A stretch of DNA of 64,000 nt, from NCBI GenBank assembly GCA_958496175.1, contig OY292275.1, forward strand, positions 15,996,001-16,060,000. The letters run 5' to 3'. The stretch comes from Sisyra terminalis (Eukaryota; Arthropoda; Insecta; Neuroptera; Sisyridae). Shown here piece after piece: positions 24,961-36,719 of the stretch. Each line of letters starts with the position of its first letter. The stretch's first letter is position 1. The notes below the pieces were generated by a model. It was not told the DNA's origin. It searched no databases and worked only from the letters and a program-made list of their open reading frames with translations. The position numbers and the translations under genes were made by a program.

Positions 24961-26632
24961 CTAAAAGGGTACGCATGTGAATATTGTTACAATTAAAAAT
25001 ATTAAAAAAACGCCCTGATATACCAAAATTAAGTTGTGAGGTGACTTAATACACACATCTCAAATATAAGCTCAGGAAAAAACGCAATTTTTGATTTGTA
25101 CTATTTAGTTTAATCTTTCTGAAGTCTCCTACGTGTGGGAAACGTGTTTTAGAGTCTTCATTAAAGCTCAGCTTCTTTAATGTATGCAACCTTACATACC
25201 CAACGTATGTGCGTAAAGCTCAAATCATAGCACTTTTGCTAAAATTTTATTTCAAATGAAAACCACACAAAGCTTTATTCCCTTTAATATTTTTCACTTT
25301 GGAAAATAGTTTTACATTCTCTGAAGTATTTTTAGCTGAAGCTTGTTTGTAAAGCTCGGTAGTTAATTTTGAACTAGTTTTATAACAAATCTGAATTGAT
25401 ATGATTTTTATCGCCGTTTTCTCCAGCTATAAATGTCTTATCAACTTTCCCATTTTAAAAGTCAAAAAGCAAACGCTCGTAATTGAGTTGACCGCATTGC
25501 GGAATAGATATCCTACTGGTGTGAAGCACTTCCACCCTCTCGTCCACTCCAAAATATTCGTCGAGACAACGACCCCCATCTTCGACATAGACGATACATT
25601 TTCAACATGGCATACATTTATACACATTCATGCATAGTTATGTATATACAACCATGTATTTCTCTTATATGTTAATCATGAAGTATGACTATTAAGTGGA
25701 AAATTAAACTGGAATGAACGGCGGCAGAAACTAACAGGAACGATTGCGTGCAATTGTTGAAGCGGCTGATAAATTAGCTTCATTTGTTCCATATTATGTG
25801 AGCTGATTGTATCTTTGTGAATGGAACATAGTGAGATTTGGTCCAGAATTAACCTCAGAATATTATTTGAGTTTTGCTAACTGCAAAGATAATAATACTG
25901 TTGGCTTTACAAACCGTTGCTGTACATTTAATAGAAACTTAAACACGATTATTATCATTTCAAAAAACACTGATTTCATTTCATTTACATTTCCAGAAAT
26001 CAGTACTTGTATTTTCACTAGAAAGTTTAAACTTTTAAGGTATTAAAAATAAAATTTTATTTCTATGTTTACTTTACTACAAAAAATTGTGAATTTAAAA
26101 CCTTCAACTTTTGTTATAAACGAATAATCCCGGAAGAGCTTTTTTCATTGTCATTTTTTAAACCATTGACAAACTAACGCCGAGTTTGTTCACTGTGATA
26201 AAATATGAAGTTTCAACATGTACTTGATTAAAAATTATTTCAAAAAAAGTAAATTCAATTAATTTATGAACGTTTTTATACTTGAAGATTAATGATACAT
26301 TTGATGTAGTTATAAACGTTGAAATGTTGAAATTTATGGCTTGATGGAAACAATAATAACACAATTTACGACTACCTGGTGTGAATATTAGCACCATTTG
26401 CATAAAAGAACCGATAAGTAAAAGAATTTTATTCGAAAAATTAAAAAAAATGCAACTGTGGAAATTAATTTCTTGTGAGAAACACGAGTACAAGAAAAAT
26501 ACATGAATCAAGACTATATATATACCTATTTGACAAAAAATCAAATTTAAACTAATGGATTTTTCAAATCATTTGAACTTTTCGTTCGTTTTGATGACAA
26601 TTTAGATAACCAATACTTATTTCAGTTGTTAG
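24961..26632. other. intergenic stretch with small GC-richer patch, no gene supported
   Basis: Around 25400-25640 the composition is more balanced and frames are open on both strands (78 and 66 codons), but neither resembles a known family. The 128-codon minus-strand frame at 26158-26544 is hydrophobic and low-complexity, without splice context or homology I can recognise. I do not annotate either as genes. Confidence 0.45.
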
Positions 26633-26892
26633 AAAAATTACAACAAATTTACCATGCAAGGGGTATTTTATTTGGGTTAGGGGTTGGCTTAAGTTAGCGT
26701 TAGCCACCCAGAAACTTTTAAATGTAATTGAAAAGTATTATTCTAAGAGTTACTATATTATATTGTAAAAGAAACTTAGAAAGAAAAGGTGAACTATACT
26801 AATTTAAAAGTTTTTGGCTCGCTGACGCTAACTTAAGCCAACCCCTAACCCAAATAAAATACCCCTTACATGGTAAATTTGTTGTAATTTTT
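26633..26892. mobile_element. MITE or fold-back element with about 90-bp terminal inverted repeats
   Basis: The left arm begins AAAAATTACAACAAATTTAC and continues through a TTTGGGTTAGGGGTTGGC segment. The right arm is its reverse complement, ending at 26892, with only a handful of mismatches over about 90 bp. The central spacer is about 80 bp of AT-rich sequence. There is no coding capacity. I do not see a clear target-site duplication, so the superfamily is not assigned. The transcript of either strand would form a long hairpin. Confidence 0.75.
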
Positions 26893-27941
26893 ACCGTGTG
26901 ATCTAATTTTAAGCCGTGATTTGATGAACTTTAGAGCGTAATTGGTCCGAAACTGTTCGAAAATTGTTCCAAAATAGTTTCTCAGTAATTAAACCTTTAA
27001 GATGCGATCCGGAGAGGTTGAGAAATGTTGACGACATAGTCCACCAAATCACGCGACTTTGGAACCGATAGTCTCAACCTTTTCTCTAAAGAGATGTATT
27101 TTGATTAAAACCTATCGTGAAAGCCATTAATTTAAAAATTCATTTGATTCCAGGTAATTTAATTGTCATTTCGGTAAAACGGTTAAAAAATTGTCTATTC
27201 TATTAGAACTTTTTTTCCCGCAGAAAAATGAAACGACCCTAAAATTCTATCCAAATTCTGTCCTGGCGGTCCAGAAGACTTCAAAAATTAAAAAAAAATC
27301 TTACGAGATCAGTTCAATTATTTAGTTAAAAACATCTAGATAATTTATCCTTTACTACAATTGCTGTGCTAATAGTTTTGTGTGATGAAACTAACAATTT
27401 AGTAAGTGTAAAATAAACGAGGTTTTTCATTACAGAAATAACCATAATTTCACCCCAAAATAAATAAATTTTTCAGTAGTTTAATTGTATAATTTTTCAT
27501 GAAAATTATGTTGTAAGAAATGAAAAATTTAAATGGAAACAAGTGCATATAATAAAGGAGACACTAAAAAAAGAGCAGACCTATATTAAATAAAAAATGT
27601 AGACGTAGATGATTCGTTAATTTTTATGTAAATTTCTAATAACTTACTTAAAATTTGCATAAGTCGGTATGTAGTAAAAGAAAGATAATACAGAATAGAA
27701 TAAAATTTTCAAGTTGTAAGGACTGAGAGGTAAAAAATATTTAAATTTATGAGAGAAAAATTTATTCAAAACAATGTAGTATTGATGCAAAAATAAAATA
27801 TAATAAAAAGTATAACTAAAAGTTGATCAATAAATTTTTACTTTGTACCAATATTAACCTTTTTTTTGGATTTTATGTAATTTATACTATTTATCTTTGT
27901 AGCAATTTTATTTTCATTAAGATATGGTTAAAATAAAGTTT

Positions 27942-28016
<75 letters not shown>

Positions 28017-28493
28017 AGGTCTACACGATACCTGACGAAGCATGATTTTTCCGTTCTCGTTTTGGTCTCGAAATGTTTGATCTCGTCTCAAAGACGAAAC
28101 TATGCAAATTTTATCTCTATCCCAAATTTAGTCAAGCTGTTTTTTTTAGTGAATTTTTTTTTCAAATCTACCAACTGAATATAATTTTAATTACGGTAAA
28201 TACTGTAAATATAATTTAATACTGATTTTGAGACTCTAATTTTTCGATCTTGTGTGTCCCCTTAAAATTAGTTCAAAGATCTTGATTACCTTCACTTTAT
28301 ATCAAAGGATCCTTTTGTTAATCATTTTCATTTAATTATATTATTTTACTATTTTATTTTATTTTTTATATAAAAAATCATTTAATTTTTTTCTTATCGA
28401 TCTAGTTTACAAAAGGTTTAATGAAATCATTAATTACAAAATTTAAATAAAAGTCTATTAACTTAGGTATAACTTTACTAAAGGTATGATTTT
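26893..28493. other. intergenic stretch, no gene recognised
   Basis: Contains an (AT)n microsatellite at 27944-28014 and a weak inverted word pair (GAGAGGTTGAGA near 27012, TCTCAACCTTTTCTC near 27072). The frames across the AT tract only encode Ile-Tyr repeats and are artefacts. The 3' UTR of the carboxypeptidase at 28494 probably lies in the last 150 bp. Confidence 0.5.
27944..28014. repeat. (AT)n microsatellite
   Basis: An uninterrupted alternating AT run of about 71 bp. It is self-complementary and is likely to be length-polymorphic. Confidence 0.95.
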
Positions 28494-31400
28494 TTACTTC
28501 CACCCATAGTGTTTTTGAGTTGTACTCTGTCGAACAGCATAAAGCGCTAAATTTCTAATAATGCCATATGTATCTTCCACAACAAATAAGATTCGATCCG
28601 CCTCTACATCAAACCCGGTTATTCCACCTGGCGGTAACTCCAATGTGTACACAAGAGGAACATTGAGCTTTTCCTTGAAATAATCATCACTTCCTCCCGA
28701 AGATGGATACAAAATTTGACCCGGGGAGCCCACATCATATTCAAAATGTGAGTTCCGAAGGGCAACTTTTGCAAGCGTGTCAAGCTCTCGAGCATTATAT
28801 GGCAAAATTTGACTATAGCCATATGGATACAGAAGCATTGGTCCAAACGCATGCAATGTCACATACATGATGAGCTTATCTTTAAGTCGAAATCCTAAAT
28901 TACGCAAAGCACGAGATTCCGGTTCCGAAAAAGGGCGCGGACCTGCATATGTTTCAGAACATGGATTTTTACTAGATTTCACATTCATCCAATCTATATC
29001 AAAATTTCGGTTTAGGTCAACACCAACGCAATTACTATCCTTAAGTTTATTCTTCTTCCGAGATTTTCGCCACAAAGGATCCTATACCATAGAAACAATT
29101 TTTTTCAATCAAAATCTTTTTAGAAATAAGTTTTTACTACTTACAACTTTCAAGGAATACTCATATCCGTCAGGGTTCAAAACTGGAATAATATACCATT
29201 CTGTGTCAGCAATAAGTTTCGAGTTCCTATTTGAGTTTTCCACTAACTCATATATAAGGTACAATGCTGCAGCCGGAGATATCCATTCTCGAGGGTGAAT
29301 TCCACCATCCACCACAATTACAGATCTATGTTCGTCCGGTAGGTCCATTACTGGATTAACATGCACAGCTAAAATGTTTCGCCCTTCGGAAGTTTTACCA
29401 ATTGAAACGATTTCAGCAATATATCCAAAATTATATTTCAGGTAAGACAGATATCGAGCAATCTTAAAAAAACATACATTATTTAATAAAATTCAAAACA
29501 AATTAAAAATCTTACTTCAAAAAATGATCACTATTTCAATCGTTTGCTACTTATTTGATGGTCTCTCATTACCACAACACAATATTTTGCTTTAAATTTT
29601 TCAGCTAAAATAAATTTTTAATACCTACTGTATAAAATATTTTAAATTGTTAATATTTTAAGTCGGTATTGGGGAAGGTGCAGGAGTAGAGTAGTAATAT
29701 TAAATGTCATTTAACAAATTAAACCTTTGATTGAGTACATATGTACATACATACTCATTTAATAACTATGATAAAGCACCAGACAAAATCAGAAGTTGAG
29801 AATCAACGATGGAAATTTTGAAAAATGGGAAAAATTTTCATAGAATTCAACGAGCTCAATGAACTTCTTTTTTTAATTGTATTTACCGTCGCTGTATAAT
29901 TACCAAGATCTTCAACGACTCTAGGACTAATAGAAATCCGTAAGTCAATAAATATTGAAAATTTACTGGATACAAGATTCGAACACAACAAATTTCTATG
30001 TTTGCAGGTAACTTATTATAAAATGCCAGGCTAGTTTGTTTTCAGGTGAAAAGAAAGTATTGAAACGTTAAAATACTCAAAATCGAAACTTTTTCAGAGA
30101 AGTAACCTTCAATTACCGAGATTCGATAACAATGTTTTTTTGTAAGAACTTTAACAAAAGCCAAGTAATCGTGTATATGAAAGCCAAACTTCATCCTTCA
30201 GGGATTGCAATAATGGGGTTCGATTTTATCGAAACCTTTTTATTTTATACACTTTATTAATTGATCTCCTACAATTTGTTATAAAAAATAAAATACGATA
30301 GTTTTGCAGTTGAAGGTTAATTTCTAAGCATTTATAATTTTAATAACAAATTAACTGATTGGCTAAAACATCTTGCGTTTTAATATTAAAATAGAAGAAA
30401 ATTACCCGGACTACCGAGTTTCATTAGGTTCCGTATTATTTTTGTTTTCTGAAATTCCTATCCGTTAAAAAATGAACGCTCATTATCTCTAGCTCTTTAC
30501 CCTGGATATTTGGTGAGAATGTTTATTAACTGAATCAAAATTGCTAATGATTCTATGAATTCTTCGGTTCTCCCCCGTTTTCTTCCCTATAATAGCTCTG
30601 AACCCAAAAACTTTCCATATAATATCCTCAGATAATAATTGCTCTAAATGAACTCATCTACTTAAACACCAAGACCCGAACGGCTACATATCTTGGTTGT
30701 ATATCTTGTCAATAACCCTAATGAAAAATGTAAATAATTAGTCTTTTTCAGGGATTCAAAAGAATATTTAATAAAAGAATAAAACACTATCCAGCGTTGA
30801 GCATTCGGGCATTTGAACCATGCGTATAAGATTTTCATTAAAATTCAAAAATACTGTTCTTGACCATAGTTTGAAAAATAAATAATCAAAACTATGCGAA
30901 TTTTGTTCTTTGATAAACATTAAATTATGATAACCAAACAAATAAAAATTTATGAAATATAATTTATTATTTACTGTAAACATTAATTTGAACAAAAGTT
31001 CACGAAAATATAGTTTTGATGTATTGCACAAATGTAGTCATTACTGTGATTTATCACATAGCAGTTAAGGATGGGTACAATACTACTTGATGACCACTGA
31101 GGAAGATTGCTTGGGAATCGAAGTACATATCCCCGCAATACGTCACCAATATATTTGTTTGAACTTTTAATCAAATTTATGTTTATAGTATACTTTTGTT
31201 AATTATATTACATGAAAATCACAATTTATTAAACATATTGTAAAAGCAGTATTACTGTTCAAAGTGAGTAAAAAAATCTAATTTGGTATAATACTTTTTT
31301 TTAAATAATAAAGACAGCACAGGAAACTTTCAAGATTGTGCTTCAAATGCTTGAAGTTCTTATAGACTTTTCTATGTCCTGTTCTTCAAAGGAATTTAAA

Positions 31401-32461
31401 CTATAACAGTTTTAAAACAACAAAAAATAATGAATAAGGCTAAAACTAAAAAGCATTAGACTTCTTTCTGTAAATTTTATTTTTTCTGTTGAACATAAGA
31501 TTTTTTTTAGTTGTATCTTGTTTTCGAAAATGAAAAATTAAAGAACACTTTTTATACACAAAAATGTTTGTTCCGAGTTAATCTTTATACGACTAATTAA
31601 ATTGTTAAGTATTTGTGAGAATTGGTAAGTTACAGAAATTTTTTTTCATAGAATTTAATTTTAGCCGCTTTATTATAATGATAATATCCATAAATATCTT
31701 TTGTTTTCATATCGAAGTATTTTGAATGATTTGGGATAGTTACAGGTCTTTTTTGATGGTTTTCCATAACTACTAGAAAACAGTCATATAATACAAATTG
31801 TAATTTAAGTAGAAAAATTTGGATTTTTATGATCAAAACATGGTTTTCTTGAAGAAAATTAAAAATCAGATTCGAGATTTAATAAGGAATGTTTTACTTC
31901 ATTTAACACATTTTGTACGTGGTATCATCTAAATTTTGGGAGACATTAAAACCAATAGTTCAAAATCTAACAATTATAATATAAAAAACTACAATATGAA
32001 CTTCGTCCCCAATTTTATGTAAAACTTAGAAAAGAAATAAGCCAGTAAATCTCATTTTTCTCTTAAAAAAAAATCTTAAAATTACATACCTCTCCATAAC
32101 TCATGTATCGATCGAAAGTAAGTGGATGCTCTTTTTGCTGAAAGTTGGAAATATTCAATATACTTTCCGGATCAAAAAACGAGGACAATTTTGTGTTGCT
32201 AAAATTTTTTTTAGTTAAAACGATTGCATACACTTAAAACTATTTCAAACTCACTTATATGTTACAGTTTGGTCATCACATTCTTTATCTCGAGTTAACA
32301 AACGGTAGAAAATGTTTTCCAAACTAAACACAAATCAAATGATCAGAAACATAAAAATATATATATATGTATGAAAATTTTAATTAAACGGTCACTTACA
32401 CATTAGAAAACGAACAACACACAGAAATCATACTAAGAAAAATGAATAATTTCCACATCAT
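28494..32461 (-). CDS. M14A zinc carboxypeptidase, copy A (381 aa model, CPB-like pocket, short propeptide)
   Basis: Five exons (minus): 32400-32461, 32255-32323, 32090-32198, 29145-29462, 28494-29081, all with GT/AG ends and consistent phase. The start MMWKLFIFLS... is a signal peptide 75 bp below a TATA box. Zinc ligands are His136 and Glu139 (GGIHPREW) and the His of YVTLHAF. DLNRNF binds the substrate carboxylate and the catalytic Glu is in YTLEL. The S1' loop ILYPSSGGSDDYF keeps the Tyr248 equivalent and has Asp at position 255 (bovine numbering), as in carboxypeptidase B, predicting cleavage of C-terminal Lys/Arg. It is secreted, probably into the gut lumen. Oddity: exon 2 is only 23 codons where copies C, D and E have about 70, so most of the activation propeptide is absent or diverged. 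The long 2.6-kb intron 3 holds a SINE and a fold-back repeat. Confidence 0.85.
29884..29992 (-). repeat. truncated tRNA-derived SINE copy in intron 3 of carboxypeptidase A
   Basis: The minus strand matches the body of the SINE at 54720-54897 from just inside the B box (TTCGAATC) through the ACGGATTT and ACTCTAG-like words. The A-box half of the tRNA-like head is missing, so the copy is 5'-truncated. Identity is moderate, which suggests an old insertion. Confidence 0.6.
30974..31190. repeat. fold-back repeat A (inverted arms with ACTGAGGAAG..GGGAATCGAA motif)
   Basis: Outer words TGTAAACATTAATTTGAAC (left) and a reverse-complement-like TCAAATTTATGTTTATAG (right) bracket about 215 bp. Inside, the word ACTGAGGAAGATTGCTTGGG followed by AATCGAAGTA faces the centre. 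A second copy of the same family lies at 38844-39090. The motif order (gaggaag then cgaa) resembles termini of some retroelements, but no protein is encoded and the class is not assigned. Confidence 0.5.
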
Positions 32462-32534
32462 TTTCTTAGCAGACAATGCACCGATCTCTCAGGAAGAAAT
32501 TTTTTCAACTCAATTGAAAATGACGAAGTGGATA

Positions 32535-32543
32535 CTTATATAG
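32535..32543 (-). promoter_or_regulatory. TATA box of carboxypeptidase A
   Basis: CTATATAAG on the minus strand lies 75 bp before the first ATG (32461). That spacing places initiation about 45 bp before the ATG and supports this exon as the true first exon. Confidence 0.65.
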
Positions 32544-33904
32544 GCAAATAACGATTGTGATAAACGTAGATACAATTAATCATTAAAAATGGTCTACCAA
32601 TATCATTGATTATAGAACGCTCAAGTAAACCACGAAATATAAAAAATAGATTTGATTTACAGAATATAAATTGTATCTTTTAGTGTAGGCTGATAAAAAT
32701 GTAAAAAAATAATAAATTTCAACGTATTTGCGTATCGTATTGTGAAAATGGCAATTTTAAGTAATATTTTAAAAATTGGATGTGTTAAACTATCATTAGA
32801 TGATAGTATTTAATCAATATTTCCATTTTCATTAACTTAATTGATTTTTCTTTTACTGAGTAGTCACAATTTAAATGATCATCTATAAAGAAATGATATA
32901 AAAGAAATCTTATTATTTTGACTGTTTTATCAATTTTGTATTTTATTGTATAATTTATATCATTTCTAAAAGCTGATTTAAATGCCGTAACAATCATTTT
33001 TAAGTCGCAAAAAAAATTGCATTATCAAAATACATACAAATTTATTTCTTTGTAACATATTTGTCTCTCTTTTACTAAACCTATTTTTAGTAGGAGAAAC
33101 TTTTTAAGAACTAACAAGTATTCTTATAGAATTGGCTAATCTTTTATATATTGGTTTCGATTTTATAAGCCAATATTCTCAGATTACCGATGCTAATTTT
33201 CGTTAAATAGTGTATTTAATTGTGACGGAATAAAAACTACGCATTTTTGAAGGAAACGTAGGAAACAAAAAAAAATCTGAAAAAATCATAAGAGTTAATA
33301 ATAAGAAAGCCAAAAAATTGATTCATTAACGATTTTAGTATCTAAAAGAAGACTGAAAAAATCAGATTTTTCCTTAAAAATATTTACACCTTTGTACCAG
33401 GCCCACGCGAGAATAGTGAAGTAACGATGCAAAAAATTGAAGATTAGACTTTATTGTTTCTTTTTTAGGTGCCATGACCGATACGATCGTTAACTATAAT
33501 GTTTTAAAAATGCCAGTAGATTAACTATTGGTATTTTATTTATGACATCCCGGAACAAAATGTTGACGATCTGCTAAACTACGCCCTTAAATTCTTCAGC
33601 CAGGATATTGTCCTTCTGCCTATACCTGTTTTCCCCTTAATTTGCTCTTGAACTATTAGGTTTAGTAATGCGTATTTTCCTGGATGTCTTACAAGATGAG
33701 TGAAGTATTGAAATTTCCGTCACTTTATGATATTCATTAACTCGATTGTTTTTTTTTTTTGAACCATCTTCGTATTTCTTCATTTGTAATTTTATCCATC
33801 CATTGAACTTTCATAATTCTTCTATATGTTCTCATCTAGAAAACTTCTATTCTTTTCAGTAAGATGTCTTTTACTATTCAAGTTTTTACTTTGCACAGAA
33901 ATAC

Positions 33905-34440
33905 TGGGAATGATTATATATAAGATTCCAATAATTCTGAATGGTAGAGTGGAGTCAGAGATGGACAATATAAAGTATCTAGGCCTTTCATTAGACACCA
34001 AACTAACATAGAAAGTTTACATAAACAAATTACGGGCACAACTTCGCTTTAGCCTACGGCTAATTAAAAGGCTAATACCAACAAGGCTTTTTTCTTTTCA
34101 TTAAAAAGAATGATATATGTCCAAGTTATTCGACCGTATTTGACTTCCGGTTGCGAACTCTGGAAAACAACATCGAATTCTCAATGAAAAAGTATTTTAA
34201 CCATCCAAAATATAGAGAACTAAGACTGATGACAGACTGTTTTTGATTCATAAAAGGTTCATAAAAGGAAATAATAACCATAGACGAAAAAATAGCTACA
34301 AGAAACTCGAAAACAAGCGACTATTCATAGTGTTAAAGTGTACACCAACTACACAGTCGGGGAAACCCTTAAGAAATTGCCACCACCGAGAGGATCAAGG
34401 AAGCTGAAGTGTAAAAGCATTTGGACCCAATAATACAAAC
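33905..34440 (+). pseudogene. non-LTR retrotransposon (Jockey-like) reverse transcriptase remnant
   Basis: The plus strand encodes NGRVESEMDNIKYLGLSLD and then, after a stop and frameshifts, segments resembling the ORF2 region after the catalytic YADD box: a leucine- and arginine-rich linker, a MIYVQVIRP-like word and GCELWKTTSNSQ. The order and wording match the C-terminal reverse transcriptase part of Jockey-type LINEs. Only about 500 bp remain and the frame is broken, so it is inactive. Confidence 0.7.
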
Positions 34441-35131
34441 GAACAAGCTATAATAGTATACTAGAAATACTAGAATAGATTAAAAGGACTTATATAAAAC
34501 AATTTTACTAATGAAGTTACAACTTGGTGGTTGTTAAAATGTTTTTTTTTGCAAAAATGGCAAAAAAATATTTTTTAATTTGTAGTTAGAATGTCTGATA
34601 AAAAAATGAATACTTATAATAATTGTAAGACTTATCATTTTCTGAAAAAATTAGTTACACATTTTGCATCATTCTTAGTCTCATTAGTGTAGGTAGTGTA
34701 GGCAGTGGCGTAGCTACAGGAAAACAATTGGAAGCAACGCTTTCGGGTCCCCAGCTTTAAGAGACTTCTTTTAATTCCCTTATAGACTGGTGGGGTTTTG
34801 AAATAAAAGAAACTTTTTTGTTATATTTTATAAATCATTAATTCACGAATTAAAAATAGCATGTAGTAGACTCAAAAGTTTCTTAATATCTTTGTGTAGT
34901 AGGATTCAAATATGATATTTATTTATTTCTATTTTCTAATATACGTCAACGATAATTTTTTTTTTTTTTTTTGAATCAATAGCTTTCGTTTTTTTTTCCT
35001 CTAAAGAAAACATAATGAAAACTTATAAGTCAGCACTAAAATGAAAATTCATTTAAATCAGTTCATTATATTCTTTATTTTATTTTGATTTTTTTTTTTT
35101 GTTATAATTGTCTTTTTGTGTGTATCCAATA

Positions 35132-36078
35132 CTAGCTGATCCCCGCAACTTCGTCTGCGTAACGTAGGTGTAGATTATATTTTCTTTTTAGCTTTGCTAT
35201 TTGAAGTGGTATATACAAATTTTATTTTTCTTATTTCCTTTACGAAAAACATAATCATACTTAAAAACACTATTTCGTCAATTTTAAAAAGATACATTTA
35301 ATAAACTGTTACAAAGAATAAAATAGTTCTATGTAATAATCAATTAATTTTCAAAAAATATTTATAAATATCTAAAAAGAGTATGTCTCTTGCGTATAGC
35401 TACGGTAGGTATACCTACCGTTTCCCAAATAATCTGTAAATCAATCAGCATCTATATATAAACAAAAAATATCGCCAAGATCAATAAAGTTGGTCTTAAT
35501 TATATGTAAAATGGGGTGACCATGCGACATTTTTCAAATAATTTACATTTTTAAACTTGTGATATCTTTCGAATGGAATGTTCAAATTGAATAACTCAAA
35601 AAGTTATGTAATGACATTGAAGCAAACTTAAATATGAAGTCATTTATTTTGACAAGGATTAATCCCAAAGTATAAATAAAAGAGCTTATATAGCAGTGAC
35701 ATTAATATATATTTTTTAAAATAAAAAAACACTTATTGTGACATAACTATAATAGTTGGACAAATGCTATCGTTCTATTTTTTGTAAATAACGATATGTT
35801 GTGCAAAATCGTAGTACATTATTTTGTTCTATAACCAATAGTTTTCACAGCGCACGCGATAAAAGAATGTTTTTTGGTAATTTTTTCAGACCTTGGGTTA
35901 CATTATTGGAGTTTTAGTATGGATCCTTATTTTTTTTGAAAATTTAATATAGCCTATGTTCACCGGAAATAGTGTAGCTTCCCAACAGTGAAAGAATTTT
36001 TCAAATCGGTCAAATAATTTCGGAGCCTATTCAAAGCAAACAAATCATCATCAAATCTTTCCTCTTTTTAATAATAGA
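35132..36078 (-). mobile_element. non-autonomous Helitron-type element, copy 3
   Basis: Third copy of the family at 5160 and 23924, about 947 bp and in the same orientation. The minus-strand 3' terminus is GGGGATCAGCTAG next to a host T. The 5' terminus reads TCTATTATTAAAAAGAGG, but the adjoining host base is not the expected A, so that edge may be off by a few bases. An internal palindrome is present near 35405. A 30-bp-arm hairpin sits directly beyond the 5' end at 36082. Confidence 0.7.
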
Positions 36079-36081
36079 AGA

Positions 36082-36150
36082 TATAGAATATATTGCGGTC
36101 CAATTTATGTATAATTAATCTACATAAATTGGACCGCAGTATATTCTATA
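36082..36150. repeat. 69-bp hairpin with 30-bp arms
   Basis: The left arm 36082-36111 (starting TATAGAATATATTGCGG) and right arm 36121-36150 are reverse complements at 29 of 30 positions, around a 9-base TAATTAATC loop. It begins within 4 bp of the terminus of Helitron copy 3. It is too short and too symmetrical to be a gene; it may be a MITE or a repair-made palindrome. Confidence 0.85.
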
Positions 36151-36423
36151 TATTGTATACACAGTATAACTGTTTAAAGTCAGCGAAAAAATCTTATTTT
36201 GATTGTCTTTTTGTATTATAGCAAAAGTGTGTGGGAAATTCATATAAACACTAACCTACACTTTTGAAAGGCATTTTTGAGATATGGACATTATTTTTAT
36301 TTAAAAAAGGAAAATTTAAATAGTTTAGATAAGTTTTTCTCGGAAAACCAGTAAAACTAAGTAATAACATCGTTGACATAGATATTAATATTTAACACTG
36401 ACAAAGTCGAGGAGAATTGGCCA

Positions 36424-36543
36424 GTTTTAAATATAGCGACTGAACAGGAGTAAATGTTAAAGTAAGAAAAAGCTCCAAGAATTTAAGCTGATGTTAAAAT
36501 TAGACCCAAACAAAAAGTTCTATTTAACATTTAACTAATATTT
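36424..36543 (+). repeat. 120-bp direct repeat, left copy, flanking truncated carboxypeptidase B
   Basis: Begins GTTTTAAATATAGCGACTG and ends TTAACTAATATTT. It is identical to 37774-37893 except for a few substitutions (for example GTAAG/ATAAG and CTCC/CTCT). It is followed by a 12-base filler repeating TAACTAATATTT, and then by the sequence copied from carboxypeptidase C. Confidence 0.9.
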
Positions 36544-36719
36544 TAACTAATATTTATATGATTAAATTTAAAAATAAGTCAATAGAATAGGGAAATCATA
36601 TCAACGTACAACAAAGCATTTCAAATAAATGTATATTTCATAATAGAATTCATTGTTTATTTAGTATCAAAAATAATAATGTTTCACCGAACCATTCAAA
36701 ATAACAACTTTACGAATAA

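Larger units (their letters stand above)
32546..36423. other. intergenic region between carboxypeptidase A and truncated copy B
   Basis: No host gene is supported. It holds a LINE reverse-transcriptase remnant (33905-34440), a CAGTGGCGTAGC-type repeat start near 34704, Helitron copy 3 (35132-36078) and a 69-bp hairpin (36082-36150). The 70-codon minus frame at 32785-32997 has no family resemblance. Confidence 0.55.

Noticed and set aside
26158..26544. 128-codon minus-strand frame
   Set aside because: Hydrophobic, low-complexity composition typical of AT-rich noncoding DNA, with no recognisable domain, splice context or paralogue.
27891..28178. Frames on both strands encoding Ile-Tyr repeats
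   Set aside because: Produced entirely by the (AT)n microsatellite.
30974..31190. Penelope-like element
   Set aside because: Motif order at the ends is reminiscent, but no reverse transcriptase or GIY-YIG coding sequence is present, so I keep it as an unclassified fold-back.
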